From NCBI GenBank assembly GCA_030148025.1, contig JASBUG010000043.1, forward strand, positions 62,001 through 126,000: DNA of 64,000 nt. The letters are read 5' to 3'. Origin of the DNA: Flavobacteriaceae bacterium. GTDB lineage: Bacteria; Bacteroidota; Bacteroidia; Flavobacteriales; Flavobacteriaceae. The position numbers were made by a program, and so were the translations under genes. The notes under the pieces are model-generated. The model searched no databases and was not told where the DNA came from. It worked only from the letters and a program-made list of their open reading frames with translations. Shown here piece after piece: positions 8,246-18,042 of the stretch; positions within the stretch are counted from its first letter, which is position 1; every line of letters begins with the position of its first letter.

Positions 8246-11200
8246 TTACTTTTCAAGGTTTGTATCTACTAATCTTAATATATCTCCAAAAACACCTCTT
8301 GCAGTTACTTGTGCTCCAGCACCAGCACCTTGAATTACTAAAGGTTGTTCACCATAAGATTCAGTGTATATTTCAAAAATAGAATCGGAACCTTTTAATG
8401 CACCTAAAGGTGAACTTTTAGGCACAGATACTAATTTTACATCAAGCTTAGCTCCTTGTTCGTCTGCTAGATTCCCATAGAGATCGCCAATATAGCGCAA
8501 CACATGATCTGGTTCTTGGTTATCTTTCACGCTTTGATATTCGGCATTCATCTGTTCGAAAGATTTTAAAAACTCAGATGCTTCAATATTTCGTAACGCT
8601 TCTGGAATAAGATTTTGAATATTTACATCATCTATCTCGTTATGTAAATCTAATTCTCTTGCTAAGATTAGTAATTTACGAGCCACATCATTTCCACATA
8701 GATCTTCTCTAGGATCTGGTTCTGTAAATCCTTTATCAACCGCTTCTTGCAATACTTCAGAAAATGGTTTATCGCTCACCGAAAAATTATTAAACAAATA
8801 ACTTAACGACCCTGAAAACACACCACGAATACGTGTGATATTTTCACCTGAAAGATGTAATAGCTTAATGGTGTCTATTAAAGGTAAACCTGCACCAACA
8901 TTGGTTTCATACAAGTAACGCTTTTGGTGTTTATCAAGATGCAAACGCAGTTCCTTATAAAAGTTTAGATCAATTGTATTCGCAATTTTATTTGAGGACA
9001 CTAAGTCGAATCCATGATCAACCAACTTAGTATAATTCTCTACAAAATCTTTACTCGCTGTATTATCAATAGCAATTAAATTTTCCAGATGATGCTCATC
9101 TGCATAGGCTATAATATCATCAATAGAATAAGCTTGTCCGTTATTAATTTTATCGTTCCAGTTAGAGTTTATTCCATCCTCATTAAGCAAGACCTTTTTA
9201 GAATTAGCAATTGCAAAAATATTCAGCTTAACACCTTTACGTTTTTCAATATCATCTGCAGAAGATATGATCTGATCGATCAACGTTCCACCAACTAATC
9301 CATGGCCAAAAATGGCTAAATTGATCTTTTTTGATATTCCGAAGATCTCACCATGAATTACATTCAAAGCTTTATGCAGTTCATGCTTTTTTACTACCAA
9401 ACTCACATTCTTCCCAGACACCGTATTATTGAATAATAATGGAACAATCTGGTTTCTTATAAGTGTATTAAATGGCTTATGGAACGTACTTAGATCTTGG
9501 CCTATTATTGAAATCACTGATACATCATCTACAATTTCAATATTGTTTACATCCTTAGAATAGAAATCGTTCTCGAATTCGCGCTCTAATGCAATGACTG
9601 CTTCTGAGGCTCTATCGGCAGCAATCACCAAACCAATTCCCCTTTCGGAAGAGCCTTGAGAAATGATACTTACACTAATATTATGGTTACTCAAGGCTCT
9701 AAAAATTCGTGCATCTACACCTACTCTTCCTAATAATCCACGACCTTCAAGATTTATTAAAGCTACATTATCGAGAACGGACAAAGATTTTATACCCTCT
9801 GAACTACTTCTAGCTGTTATTAAAGTGCCTTTATCTTCAGGATTGAATGTATTTAGTATTCTTAATGATATATTCTTTTCTAATAATGGAATAATCGTTT
9901 TAGCATGTAATACTGTTGCTCCAAAATTGGCTAGTTCGTTAGCTTCATTAAACGATAGCTCTTCAATTTTTTTAGCATTTTTAACCAAGTCTGGATTCGC
10001 CGTATAAATACCATTTACGTGCGTATAGTTTTGCAGTTCTTCGGCATCTAAATAATTAGCCAATAAAGAGGCTGTGTAATTACTTCCGTTACGACCTAAG
10101 GTTGTAGTTTCGTTTTTAACATTAGAAGCTATAAAACCACTGACAATATTTACTGTAGTTCCATTATAGGTTTCAAAATGCTTACGAATATTTTCTTTCG
10201 ATAACTTTGTTAACGGTTGTGCGTCACCAAAGTTTTCATCGGTTTTAATAAGTTGCCTCGCATCTGTTGCATTCGCATTAACACCTTTATCTTTTAGAAG
10301 TTGTTCAATAAGTTTAATAGACAACAACTCACCTTGCGCCAATACTTCATCCTTTATTTTTTTGCTATAATCACCTAAGAGCTTCACGCCTTCAAACAAC
10401 TTATCTAGCGTTGAGAATTCACTAGAAAAATCTACTTTATTAGATATTTCTAATTGATAATTTTTAAAAGCTTCTAACTGCTCTTGGTACGTTTCATTTT
10501 TAACTGCTTTTTCTAAAATAGCTTCTAATTCATCTGTTGCTTTTCCTCTTGCTGAAACTACAACAGCTATTCGTTCGCCATCATTCACCTTATCTTCAAT
10601 AATAGATATTACTCTATCTAATCCTCTACCGTTGGCTAGCGATTTCCCTCCAAACTTTAATATTTTCATGCGTTTTTGATTTGCATCTGGTTTAAAGATG
10701 CCTTCAATGATTTTTTCTAATTGTTTGTATTCTATTAAAAAGGCATCATGCCCATGAACCGAATTAATTTCGTGGTATGTTACATGAGGATGTGTTAATG
10801 CCAATTGTTTTTGTGTATCTCTATTTTCTTCTGCAGTAAAGAACAAATCTGAATCGACTCCTACGATATGAATCTTCGCCTTTATGGTATCTAATACCTT
10901 AAAATTGGCATCCCTATCTTTAGTAACATCAATCGTTTTTAATAATTGATTCATCAACTTATAAGCTGATAACTGAAAACGTTCCTGCAACTTTTTTCCA
11001 TGATGTAGTAACCAACTTTCGACATTAAAAATTTCAAGAGCGTCATTTTTACTACGCTGAAAACGTTCTTTAAACGATTCTGGAGTTCTATAACACAGCA
11101 TAGCATGCATTCTTGCATCATGAACAGGGTTATTAGAATTGGTTAAGAATTGTTCTTGAATTTGACAATTCGCAATAAGCCAATCGGTAGCTTTCCAATC

Positions 11201-11686
11201 GGATGCAACAGGAATTAAATGCTCTGTAATGTCTGGTTGTAACACTGCCATTTCCCAAGCGATCCCTCCACCAAGAGATCCTCCTATGATGGCAAAGAGT
11301 TTATCGATTTTTAACTCTTTTAAACCTATTAAAAACAACTTAGCGATATCACGCGCTACAAAACCCTTATAATTTTCAATAACAAACCCGTCATACCCAT
11401 TTCCAGGAATATTAAAACAGAGAACAGTATAGGTATTGGTATTTATAACTTTTTGTTCTCCAATTAGATCTTTCCACCAACCAGTACTTCCAGCTACATT
11501 GCTATTTCCTGTTAGCGCGTGATTCACTAAAATAATTGGTGCTGTACCTAGCTCTTTACCAAAGAGCTGATAACTTAAATCTAGCTCTTCAATAACAACA
11601 CCGCTTAAGGTTAAGTAATTGGCAATTTTTATATGTAATAATTCTTCTTTCAAAACAACATTTCCCTTTAAGCTCGAACGCATCAA
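8246..11686 (-). CDS. Homoserine O-acyltransferase (MetX) fused to aspartokinase/homoserine dehydrogenase (ThrA-like)
   Basis: The 1146-residue protein joins three enzymes. Residues about 20-335 are an alpha/beta-hydrolase MetX domain with a complete triad: Ser137 in GGSLGGG, Asp280 in VDSDLFF and His313 in GHDAF. Residue 340 begins an aspartokinase domain, followed by ACT repeats (about 640-790), and from about 795 comes homoserine dehydrogenase with FGHGLVGG and the conserved GFTEPDPREDLCGNDVARK. The kinase part has lost conserved residues: FGGTS is FGGKS, the GGSD aspartate is Asn536, TD is T-His556, and DPR is Asn564-Pro-Asp. Kinase activity is therefore doubtful while the dehydrogenase looks intact. 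A SAM-I riboswitch precedes it, so this copy is dedicated to methionine rather than threonine. Confidence 0.93.
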   Translation of the reverse strand: MMRSSLKGNVVLKEELLHIKIANYLTLSGVVIEELDLSYQLFGKELGTAPIILVNHALTGNSNVAGSTGWWKDLIGEQKVINTNTYTVLCFNIPGNGYDGFVIENYKGFVARDIAKLFLIGLKELKIDKLFAIIGGSLGGGIAWEMAVLQPDITEHLIPVASDWKATDWLIANCQIQEQFLTNSNNPVHDARMHAMLCYRTPESFKERFQRSKNDALEIFNVESWLLHHGKKLQERFQLSAYKLMNQLLKTIDVTKDRDANFKVLDTIKAKIHIVGVDSDLFFTAEENRDTQKQLALTHPHVTYHEINSVHGHDAFLIEYKQLEKIIEGIFKPDANQKRMKILKFGGKSLANGRGLDRVISIIEDKVNDGERIAVVVSARGKATDELEAILEKAVKNETYQEQLEAFKNYQLEISNKVDFSSEFSTLDKLFEGVKLLGDYSKKIKDEVLAQGELLSIKLIEQLLKDKGVNANATDARQLIKTDENFGDAQPLTKLSKENIRKHFETYNGTTVNIVSGFIASNVKNETTTLGRNGSNYTASLLANYLDAEELQNYTHVNGIYTANPDLVKNAKKIEELSFNEANELANFGATVLHAKTIIPLLEKNISLRILNTFNPEDKGTLITARSSSEGIKSLSVLDNVALINLEGRGLLGRVGVDARIFRALSNHNISVSIISQGSSERGIGLVIAADRASEAVIALEREFENDFYSKDVNNIEIVDDVSVISIIGQDLSTFHKPFNTLIRNQIVPLLFNNTVSGKNVSLVVKKHELHKALNVIHGEIFGISKKINLAIFGHGLVGGTLIDQIISSADDIEKRKGVKLNIFAIANSKKVLLNEDGINSNWNDKINNGQAYSIDDIIAYADEHHLENLIAIDNTASKDFVENYTKLVDHGFDLVSSNKIANTIDLNFYKELRLHLDKHQKRYLYETNVGAGLPLIDTIKLLHLSGENITRIRGVFSGSLSYLFNNFSVSDKPFSEVLQEAVDKGFTEPDPREDLCGNDVARKLLILARELDLHNEIDDVNIQNLIPEALRNIEASEFLKSFEQMNAEYQSVKDNQEPDHVLRYIGDLYGNLADEQGAKLDVKLVSVPKSSPLGALKGSDSIFEIYTESYGEQPLVIQGAGAGAQVTARGVFGDILRLVDTNLEK

Positions 11687-11746
11687 TATTCGCGATCTGC
11701 AAAAAAAATGTTATTAAGAAATGTGGTGATTTTTAAAAATCTCATG

Positions 11747-11872
11747 TGTTATCTATCCAAAATAATTCTGAAAACAATTTTCAGAACTGGGTAGAATTTA
11801 GCACCTTCTTTAAAAGCATAAAGGGTTGCTAAGGCTTCATCGGGTCTATTCCCTCCACCTTTCTTGATAACA
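11747..11872 (-). ncRNA. SAM-I (S-box) riboswitch
   Basis: Read on the minus strand the leader shows the S-box core: GAAAGGTGGAGGGA, then GACCCGATGAAGCC, AGCAACCC and AAGGTGCTAAATTC. P1 is a perfect 7-bp helix, TGTTATC (11872-11866) with GATAACA (11753-11747). P3 includes CTTTA/TAAAG, and P4 is the strong hairpin TTCTGAAAA/TTTTCAGAA at 11766-11786. SAM binding should lower expression of the MetX fusion and probably metZ. The expression platform is less clear: a run of eight U (complement of 11701-11708) lies between the aptamer and the start codon and may belong to a terminator. Confidence 0.93.
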
Positions 11873-11901
11873 TTTCAATACGTGTGTGAACTTTGTGAGT
11901 G

Positions 11902-11932
11902 CAAATATTCAATTATAAAAACGTAAATACAA
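11902..11932 (-). promoter_or_regulatory. Promoter upstream of the SAM-I riboswitch
   Basis: On the minus strand TTG (complement of 11930-11932) is followed after 20 bases by AATATTTG (complement of 11902-11909), seven of eight positions of the Bacteroidota -7 box TAnnTTTG. Transcription would begin about 20-25 bases before the aptamer. Confidence 0.45.
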
Positions 11933-11950
11933 AATTTTTTTCGGTATTTT

Positions 11951-13501
11951 TTATTTTTTTTGATTTAATTCCTGAAATTTTTCTCTAATTATTAAATCAA
12001 CCGATTTATTTTCTATTTTACTTTCGAGCCAAGAAATCACATCCAAATATAAAAATGCACGACGTTCATAAGGATGATCTTCAAATTCTTTGAGTTTTTT
12101 ATGTAGCTTTTTAAACTCTCCTTTTATTTGGTGTGGATAAATATCACCTAATCCTCTTAAAAACTTGATCATCTCTTTTTGTACCTCGTACAAATCTTCC
12201 ATTTTGATCAAAAATTTATACGTGCTTTTTATGAGCGACTCCAAATTATAATCTAATCCAGCTTCATAATGCGCCACTAAATTCAATATTCGCGAAAAGC
12301 ATAACAGATCTTCTCGCATTTGCAATGATCTGTTACTAATAATCTTATCCAGAAACTCAATACATTTCCTATTTTCTCCTATTCCAAAATAAAGGCTTGC
12401 AATTTTATAATAGAACACCATAATATGATGCTCATCAATTCGGCTTCTATGTTTTTGAATACCCTCTAAAACTTCACTTACCAATGGTAAGCCTTCACGA
12501 AAACTACCTTCCATAAAATGAAGATTGAACTTATTGGAGTAGACATACAAAAAGGTTAAACTTTCTACATTGTCGTCTTTTGGAAACCAATCTTCTTGTG
12601 TAATATTTTCAAGTTTATTTAAGGCTTCCTTAAATTTTTCATGATGTTTAATATAAAATAGCGCTTCCAACAAGTATTGATTTCCTCTTAAAAAAAACAC
12701 AGGGTTTAGTTTTATCATGGCTGGATGCTCATGAAACAGCTCTACCCATTTTTTGGAATATTTATAACAAGACCGAAAATCCTGAGTTAAGAAACTATAC
12801 CATAAATACGATTTATAAAGCCACAGCTTTTCTCTAAATCCCAGTTCATTTATATCGTATTCCGGTAAACGATCGTTAAAGTATTTGGTTACCCTGTTGT
12901 ACTCATCATCATTTTTTACATATCCCGTTTTTAAGAACAATCCGTAAAGTTGAAGTGACAAGTTTGAAAGCTTACTGGCTAACAAATTTTGCCTGTTTAA
13001 ATCTTTTGCCTGAATAGTTAATTCATCGGCACGACTACTAATACTTCTGGTAATATATTGCGATTCTATAACTTTTTCAAGCTCAATGATCTCGTAAGCA
13101 ATATTCTTTTCTTCATTAGCAATAGCAAGGGCTTTAGCCTTATCTAAGATCTTCAAGCTCTGTTTATATAGCCCTTTATGATATAAAATGGTTGCAAAAT
13201 CCAATTGTTCTCTTAATTGGGTTCTTACATTTTGATGAGAAGGATTTAAACGCAGGCTAATTAATATCTGTTTATACAAATGCGCTTTAAGATTGGACAA
13301 CTGTTGCTTTTTTACAATACCACTTTTTAAAATAGCTGCCTCATCATAAGCTTGTAGCTTCTCCAAAATATTGAACAACTGCAGGAATTTAGAATCTTCA
13401 TTTACACCCAAACGACCCACATAAAGTTTAAACTGTCTTTTTTCAGATTTTGACAGTGACTTTATTAGTACAAACAAATTATCTTTTTGCTCTTTAGTCA
13501 T
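11951..13501 (-). CDS. Conserved hypothetical helical-repeat protein
   Basis: I do not recognise a named family for this 516-residue protein. It has no signal peptide or membrane segment, is rich in Lys, Leu and Glu, and is built of repeated amphipathic helix pairs from about residue 95 to 450 (for example KGLYKQSLKILDKAKALAI and EEKNIAYEIIELEKVI), a TPR-like pattern. The N-terminal 80 residues resemble a helical bundle. It stands alone between the leu operon, read the other way, and the methionine operon, with its stop codon just before the met promoter. A cytoplasmic scaffold role is a guess from the repeats only. Confidence 0.8.
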   Translation of the reverse strand: MTKEQKDNLFVLIKSLSKSEKRQFKLYVGRLGVNEDSKFLQLFNILEKLQAYDEAAILKSGIVKKQQLSNLKAHLYKQILISLRLNPSHQNVRTQLREQLDFATILYHKGLYKQSLKILDKAKALAIANEEKNIAYEIIELEKVIESQYITRSISSRADELTIQAKDLNRQNLLASKLSNLSLQLYGLFLKTGYVKNDDEYNRVTKYFNDRLPEYDINELGFREKLWLYKSYLWYSFLTQDFRSCYKYSKKWVELFHEHPAMIKLNPVFFLRGNQYLLEALFYIKHHEKFKEALNKLENITQEDWFPKDDNVESLTFLYVYSNKFNLHFMEGSFREGLPLVSEVLEGIQKHRSRIDEHHIMVFYYKIASLYFGIGENRKCIEFLDKIISNRSLQMREDLLCFSRILNLVAHYEAGLDYNLESLIKSTYKFLIKMEDLYEVQKEMIKFLRGLGDIYPHQIKGEFKKLHKKLKEFEDHPYERRAFLYLDVISWLESKIENKSVDLIIREKFQELNQKK

Positions 13502-13649
13502 AGTTTAAATTTCAATTCAATATATTGATTATCAATTAATTAAAATCAACTAACAGTTGTTAAACATCGTAAAATATTAAGTTCAAATACTCGCTTTGAT
13601 AACTCCAAAATATAAATTCGCATTACAATAAGAAAATATATTTTAAGAA

Positions 13650-14825
13650 ATGTCTAATACGAACGTTCAAATTTTCGACACCACACTTCGCGATGGCGAA
13701 CAGGTTCCTGGTTGTAAGTTAAATACCAAACAAAAGGTAATCATTGCAGAACAACTGGATCAACTGGGTGTAGATATTATTGAAGCTGGATTTCCAGTAT
13801 CTAGTCCAGGGGATTTTAAATCGGTTGAAGCGATCTCTAAAATTGTAAAAAATGCTACAGTTTGTGGACTCACAAGATCTGTTCAAAACGACATTAAAGT
13901 TGCTGCAGAGGCCTTACAATATGCTAAGAGGCCTAGAATTCATACAGGAATAGGAACATCTGACTCTCATATCAAACACAAGTTTAAATCTACTAGAGAA
14001 GATATTATAGAACGTGCTGTTGCTGCAGTAACCTATGCAAAATCGTTTGTAGACGATGTAGAGTTTTACGCCGAAGATGCCGGTAGAACCGATAATGATT
14101 ATTTAGCGCAAGTTTGTGAAGCAGTCATCAAAGCAGGCGCAACGGTTTTAAATATTCCTGATACTACTGGATATTGCTTGCCTCATGAATATGGTGCAAA
14201 AATTAAATACTTAAAGGAAAATGTAAAGGGTATTGACAAGGCTATATTATCTTGTCATTGTCATAACGATCTAGGTTTAGCTACCGCTAACTCTATTGAA
14301 GGGGTCATTAATGGTGCACGTCAAATAGAATGTACTATTAATGGTATTGGTGAGCGTGCAGGAAACACTGCTCTTGAAGAAGTAGTAATGATCTTAAAAC
14401 AGCACCCTTACTTAAACTTAGACACAAATATTCAAACCGAAATGCTATATGGTGTTAGCCAGTTAGTATCAGACAGTATGGGTATATATACGCAACCTAA
14501 CAAAGCTATTGTAGGCGCTAATGCCTTTGCGCATAGTTCTGGAATTCATCAAGATGGTGTGATCAAGAATCGTGAAACTTACGAGATCATCGACCCTAAA
14601 GATGTAGGTGTTACAGAATCGGCTATTGTTTTAACAGCAAGAAGTGGTCGTGCTGCTTTGGCTTATAGAGCGAAAAATGTGGGTTACGAATTAACCAAAT
14701 TACAATTAGACGAAGTTTATGCAAACTTCCTGAGCTTTGCGGACAAGAAAAAAGAGATCAACGACAACGACATCCATCAGATTATTGAAACCAGTAACGT
14801 TTACAGAGAGATCGTAAGAGCTTAA
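13650..14825 (+). CDS. leuA: 2-isopropylmalate synthase, short form
   Basis: LeuA condenses 2-oxoisovalerate with acetyl-CoA, the first committed step to leucine. The N-terminus has [13 protein letters not shown] (about residues 9-21) and the metal-binding [14 protein letters not shown] lies near residue 203. At 391 residues the protein has the TIM barrel and a short linker but lacks the roughly 120-residue C-terminal leucine-binding domain of the 515-residue enzymes. Allosteric inhibition in the usual way is therefore not expected. It is followed 35 bases later by leuC, then leuD and leuB, which rules strongly for IPMS over homocitrate or citramalate synthase. Confidence 0.93.
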   Translation: MSNTNVQIFDTTLRDGEQVPGCKLNTKQKVIIAEQLDQLGVDIIEAGFPVSSPGDFKSVEAISKIVKNATVCGLTRSVQNDIKVAAEALQYAKRPRIHTGIGTSDSHIKHKFKSTREDIIERAVAAVTYAKSFVDDVEFYAEDAGRTDNDYLAQVCEAVIKAGATVLNIPDTTGYCLPHEYGAKIKYLKENVKGIDKAILSCHCHNDLGLATANSIEGVINGARQIECTINGIGERAGNTALEEVVMILKQHPYLNLDTNIQTEMLYGVSQLVSDSMGIYTQPNKAIVGANAFAHSSGIHQDGVIKNRETYEIIDPKDVGVTESAIVLTARSGRAALAYRAKNVGYELTKLQLDEVYANFLSFADKKKEINDNDIHQIIETSNVYREIVRA

Positions 14826-14860
14826 TAAAAAAAGACAACCGCAAAAAGCGGTACATATAT

Positions 14861-16261
14861 ATGAAGAAAACATTATTCGATAAAGTTTGGGACGCACATG
14901 TCGTCGATTCGGTCCAAGACGGACCCCAAGTTTTATATATAGATAAACATTTAATACACGAGGTTACAAGTCCGCAGGCTTTCAAAGAATTGGAAGAACG
15001 CGGAATTCCTGTTTTTAGACCAGATCAAATTGTTGCTACTGCCGATCATAACACGCCAACCGTCGATCAGCATTTACCAGTTAAGGATGAGCTATCCAGA
15101 AACCAATTAGCACAACTATCTGAAAATTGCAAAAAGAACAACATTACCCTTTACGAACTTGGACACAAGTACAATGGTATTGTACATGTTATGGCGCCCG
15201 AATTAGGGATCACACAACCAGGAATGACCATGGTATGTGGTGATAGCCACACCTCAACGCATGGTGCTTTTGGAACCATTGCTTTTGGTATTGGAACAAG
15301 TCAAGTAGCACAAGTATTTGCGAGTCAGTGTTTGCTATTAACCAAACCAAAAAGCCTACGTGTTACTGTAAATGGTACACTTAAAAAAGGCGTACTTCCT
15401 AAAGATGTGATACTGTATATCATTTCTAAACTAGGCACTAACTCTGGTACTGGATATTTCTGTGAATATGCTGGCGATGTATTTGAAAACATGAGTATGG
15501 AAGGACGCATGACCGTTTGCAATATGAGTATTGAAATGGGTGCTCGCGGTGGTATGATCGCTCCAGACAACACTACTTTCGAATATATTAAAGGACGTGA
15601 GTTTGCGCCTCAAGGAGAAGAGTTCGACAAGAAAGTAGCTTACTGGAAAACACTTCCTACCGACGAAGGTGCTGTATTTGATAAAGAATATGAGTTTGAC
15701 GCTGAAGATATCGAACCAATGGTCACCTTTGGAACCAATCCAGGAATGGGAATCAAGATCACTGAATCTATTCCAACCGAAGAGGATGCCTCCTTTAAAA
15801 AGTCGTTACAATATATGGACTTTGAAGCAGGCGATTCTATGGTAAACAAACCTATTAACTATGTGTTTATTGGAAGCTGTACCAATTCTCGTATCGAAGA
15901 TTTTAGAGTTGCTGCCAACTATGTAAAAGGCAAGCAAAAAGCACCTAATGTTACTGCTTGGTTAGTTCCGGGAAGTAAACAAGTGGAAGCTCAAATAATT
16001 TCGGAAGGTTTAAAAGATGTATTTGAAAATGCAGGTTTTCAATTACGACAACCAGGATGCTCTGCATGTTTAGCTATGAATGACGATAAAATTCCTCAAG
16101 GTGAATATTGTGTATCGACATCCAATAGAAACTTTGAAGGACGCCAAGGTCAAGGATCGCGCACTATTTTAGCAAGTCCATTAATGGCTGCTGCTACTGC
16201 AGTAGCAGGTAAGATCGTAGACATTACAAAAGAAGTTGAACCTTTAGAACTGGCAAATTAA
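14861..16261 (+). CDS. leuC: 3-isopropylmalate dehydratase large subunit
   Basis: The 466-residue protein has the aconitase-type 4Fe-4S ligands: one cysteine in IGSCTNSR and two in GCSACLAMN near the C-terminus, plus [22 protein letters not shown] in the N-terminal half. With LeuD it isomerises 2-isopropylmalate to 3-isopropylmalate. Length is normal for bacterial LeuC. It is separated from leuD by one base, so translational coupling is likely. Confidence 0.97.
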   Translation: MKKTLFDKVWDAHVVDSVQDGPQVLYIDKHLIHEVTSPQAFKELEERGIPVFRPDQIVATADHNTPTVDQHLPVKDELSRNQLAQLSENCKKNNITLYELGHKYNGIVHVMAPELGITQPGMTMVCGDSHTSTHGAFGTIAFGIGTSQVAQVFASQCLLLTKPKSLRVTVNGTLKKGVLPKDVILYIISKLGTNSGTGYFCEYAGDVFENMSMEGRMTVCNMSIEMGARGGMIAPDNTTFEYIKGREFAPQGEEFDKKVAYWKTLPTDEGAVFDKEYEFDAEDIEPMVTFGTNPGMGIKITESIPTEEDASFKKSLQYMDFEAGDSMVNKPINYVFIGSCTNSRIEDFRVAANYVKGKQKAPNVTAWLVPGSKQVEAQIISEGLKDVFENAGFQLRQPGCSACLAMNDDKIPQGEYCVSTSNRNFEGRQGQGSRTILASPLMAAATAVAGKIVDITKEVEPLELAN

Positions 16262-16262
16262 T

Positions 16263-16853
16263 ATGGAAAAGTTTACAACATTAACATCGCAGGCGATTCC
16301 GTTAAACATTGCCAATGTTGATACCGACCAGATCATTCCTGCACGCTTTTTAAAAGCCACAGACAAACAAGGATTTGGCGATAATGTTTTTAGAGATTGG
16401 CGATTTAATAAAGATGGTTCGCCAAACGAAAGCTTCGTTATGAATAATTCTATTTATTCTGGAAGTATCATGGTTGCTGGCGATAATTTTGGATGTGGAT
16501 CCAGTCGCGAACATGCTGCCTGGGCATTAGTTGGTTACGGTTTTAAAGTTATTGTGTCTAGTTTCTTTGCAGACATTTTTAAAGGCAATGCTCTTAATAA
16601 TGGATTACTTCCTGTACAGGTTTCAGAAGCATTTTTAAGCGACTTGTTTACGGCTATCGAGAGCAACCCAAATACAGAGTTAGAAGTAAATCTTGAAACG
16701 CAAACCATTTCAGTAAAAGGAAGCGACCTTCAGGAAAGTTTCGACATCGATCCGTATAAAAAAACATGTATGATCAATGGGTACGACGACATTGATTATT
16801 TATTAAGTAAAAAAACAGAAATTGAAGCTTTCGAAGCTCAAAAAATATATTAG
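16263..16853 (+). CDS. leuD: 3-isopropylmalate dehydratase small subunit
   Basis: The 196-residue swivelling-domain subunit carries [14 protein letters not shown] near residue 20 and the substrate-binding [14 protein letters not shown] near residues 78-91. It completes the LeuCD heterodimer. Length is typical. It follows leuC by one base and is followed by leuB, whose start lies one base after its stop codon. Confidence 0.97.
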   Translation: MEKFTTLTSQAIPLNIANVDTDQIIPARFLKATDKQGFGDNVFRDWRFNKDGSPNESFVMNNSIYSGSIMVAGDNFGCGSSREHAAWALVGYGFKVIVSSFFADIFKGNALNNGLLPVQVSEAFLSDLFTAIESNPNTELEVNLETQTISVKGSDLQESFDIDPYKKTCMINGYDDIDYLLSKKTEIEAFEAQKIY

Positions 16854-16854
16854 T

Positions 16855-17973
16855 ATGAATTTGAACATTGCAGTTTTACCGGGAGACGGTATTGGTCCAG
16901 AAGTTACCGATCAGGCAGTAAAGGTACTAAAGGCCATAGCTATGGAGTATGATCATAATTTTAAATTCACTTATGCACCTGTTGGTGCTATTGCTATCGA
17001 TAAGCATGGCGATCCATTACCAGAAAGCACTTTAGATATTTGTAAAAGTCATGATGCTATTTTATTTGGTGCTATTGGGCATCCAAAATACGATAACGAC
17101 CCATCGGCCAAAATACGACCAGAACAAGGGCTTTTAAAACTGCGTAAAGAATGCGGCTTATATGCCAATATTCGTCCTGTAAAAGCTTACGATACTTTAT
17201 TGGATAAATCACCATTAAAGCAAGACATTATAAAGGACACCGACATTAGTATTTACCGCGAATTAACAGGAGGCATCTATTTTGGTAAAAAACAATTAAG
17301 CGACGATGGCAATACGGCATCAGACCTTTGCGAATATACACGTCATGAAATTGAACGTATTACACACTTAGCATTTAAAGCGGCCAAATCGCGACGCAAC
17401 AAGGTAACTTTGGTCGATAAGGCCAATGTATTGGAAAGTTCTCGCTTATGGCGAAAAGTAGTTGGTGAGGTTGCAAAAAGCTATCCAGATGTAGAGTTGG
17501 ATTTCTTATTTGTAGATAATGCTGCTATGCAAATGATATTAAACCCAAAACAGTTTGACGTGATACTAACCGAAAACATGTTTGGCGATATTATTAGTGA
17601 TGAAGCCAGTGTTATTGGTGGTTCTATAGGGCTATTAGCTTCGGCATCTGTAGGTGACAAACACAGTATGTTCGAGCCTATTCACGGTAGTTTCCCTCAG
17701 GCAACTGGTAAAGGCATTGCCAATCCTGTGGCCTCTATTTTATCGGCAGCTATGTTATTAGATCATTTTGAATTGTATAACGAAGCCAATACCATTAGAA
17801 CAGCGGTGGAAAAATCGTTAAAACTACATATTACCACGCCAGATCTAAATACCAAATACGATAATATTACGACCTCGAAAGTAGGCGACTTTATTGAAGA
17901 TTATATCAATAACCCTGAAGATTCAAATTTGAACTTTACTAATATTCATTTAGGACAATCGACCATAATTTAA
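16855..17973 (+). CDS. leuB: 3-isopropylmalate dehydrogenase
   Basis: LeuB oxidises and decarboxylates 3-isopropylmalate with NAD+. The N-terminus MNLNIAVLPGDGIGPEVT is canonical; the frame is open 11 codons further upstream into leuD, but the ATG at 16855 leaves a clean one-base gap. ELTGGIYFG, the catalytic VDKANVL region and SMFEPIHGSFPQATGKGIANP are all present. The protein has 372 residues, as expected. It is the last gene of leuACDB, followed by a strong hairpin terminator. Confidence 0.97.
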   Translation: MNLNIAVLPGDGIGPEVTDQAVKVLKAIAMEYDHNFKFTYAPVGAIAIDKHGDPLPESTLDICKSHDAILFGAIGHPKYDNDPSAKIRPEQGLLKLRKECGLYANIRPVKAYDTLLDKSPLKQDIIKDTDISIYRELTGGIYFGKKQLSDDGNTASDLCEYTRHEIERITHLAFKAAKSRRNKVTLVDKANVLESSRLWRKVVGEVAKSYPDVELDFLFVDNAAMQMILNPKQFDVILTENMFGDIISDEASVIGGSIGLLASASVGDKHSMFEPIHGSFPQATGKGIANPVASILSAAMLLDHFELYNEANTIRTAVEKSLKLHITTPDLNTKYDNITTSKVGDFIEDYINNPEDSNLNFTNIHLGQSTII

Positions 17974-18013
17974 ATTTTTTTCTATTTAGATTAATAGCAG
18001 GTCATTAATTGAG

Positions 18014-18041
18014 AAGCGCACTTTGTACAAAGTGCGCTTTT
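18014..18041 (+). terminator. Rho-independent terminator of leuACDB
   Basis: A perfect palindrome (13 bases per arm, AAGCGCACTTTGT and its complement) at 18014-18039 continues into a T run. It lies 40 bases after leuB and just before the convergent lipoprotein gene, whose last codons it nearly touches. Confidence 0.85.
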
Positions 18042-18042
18042 G

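Noticed and set aside
9663..10007. Plus-strand frame of 114 codons inside the MetX-ThrA gene
   Set aside because: It is a shadow of a strongly conserved gene on the other strand.
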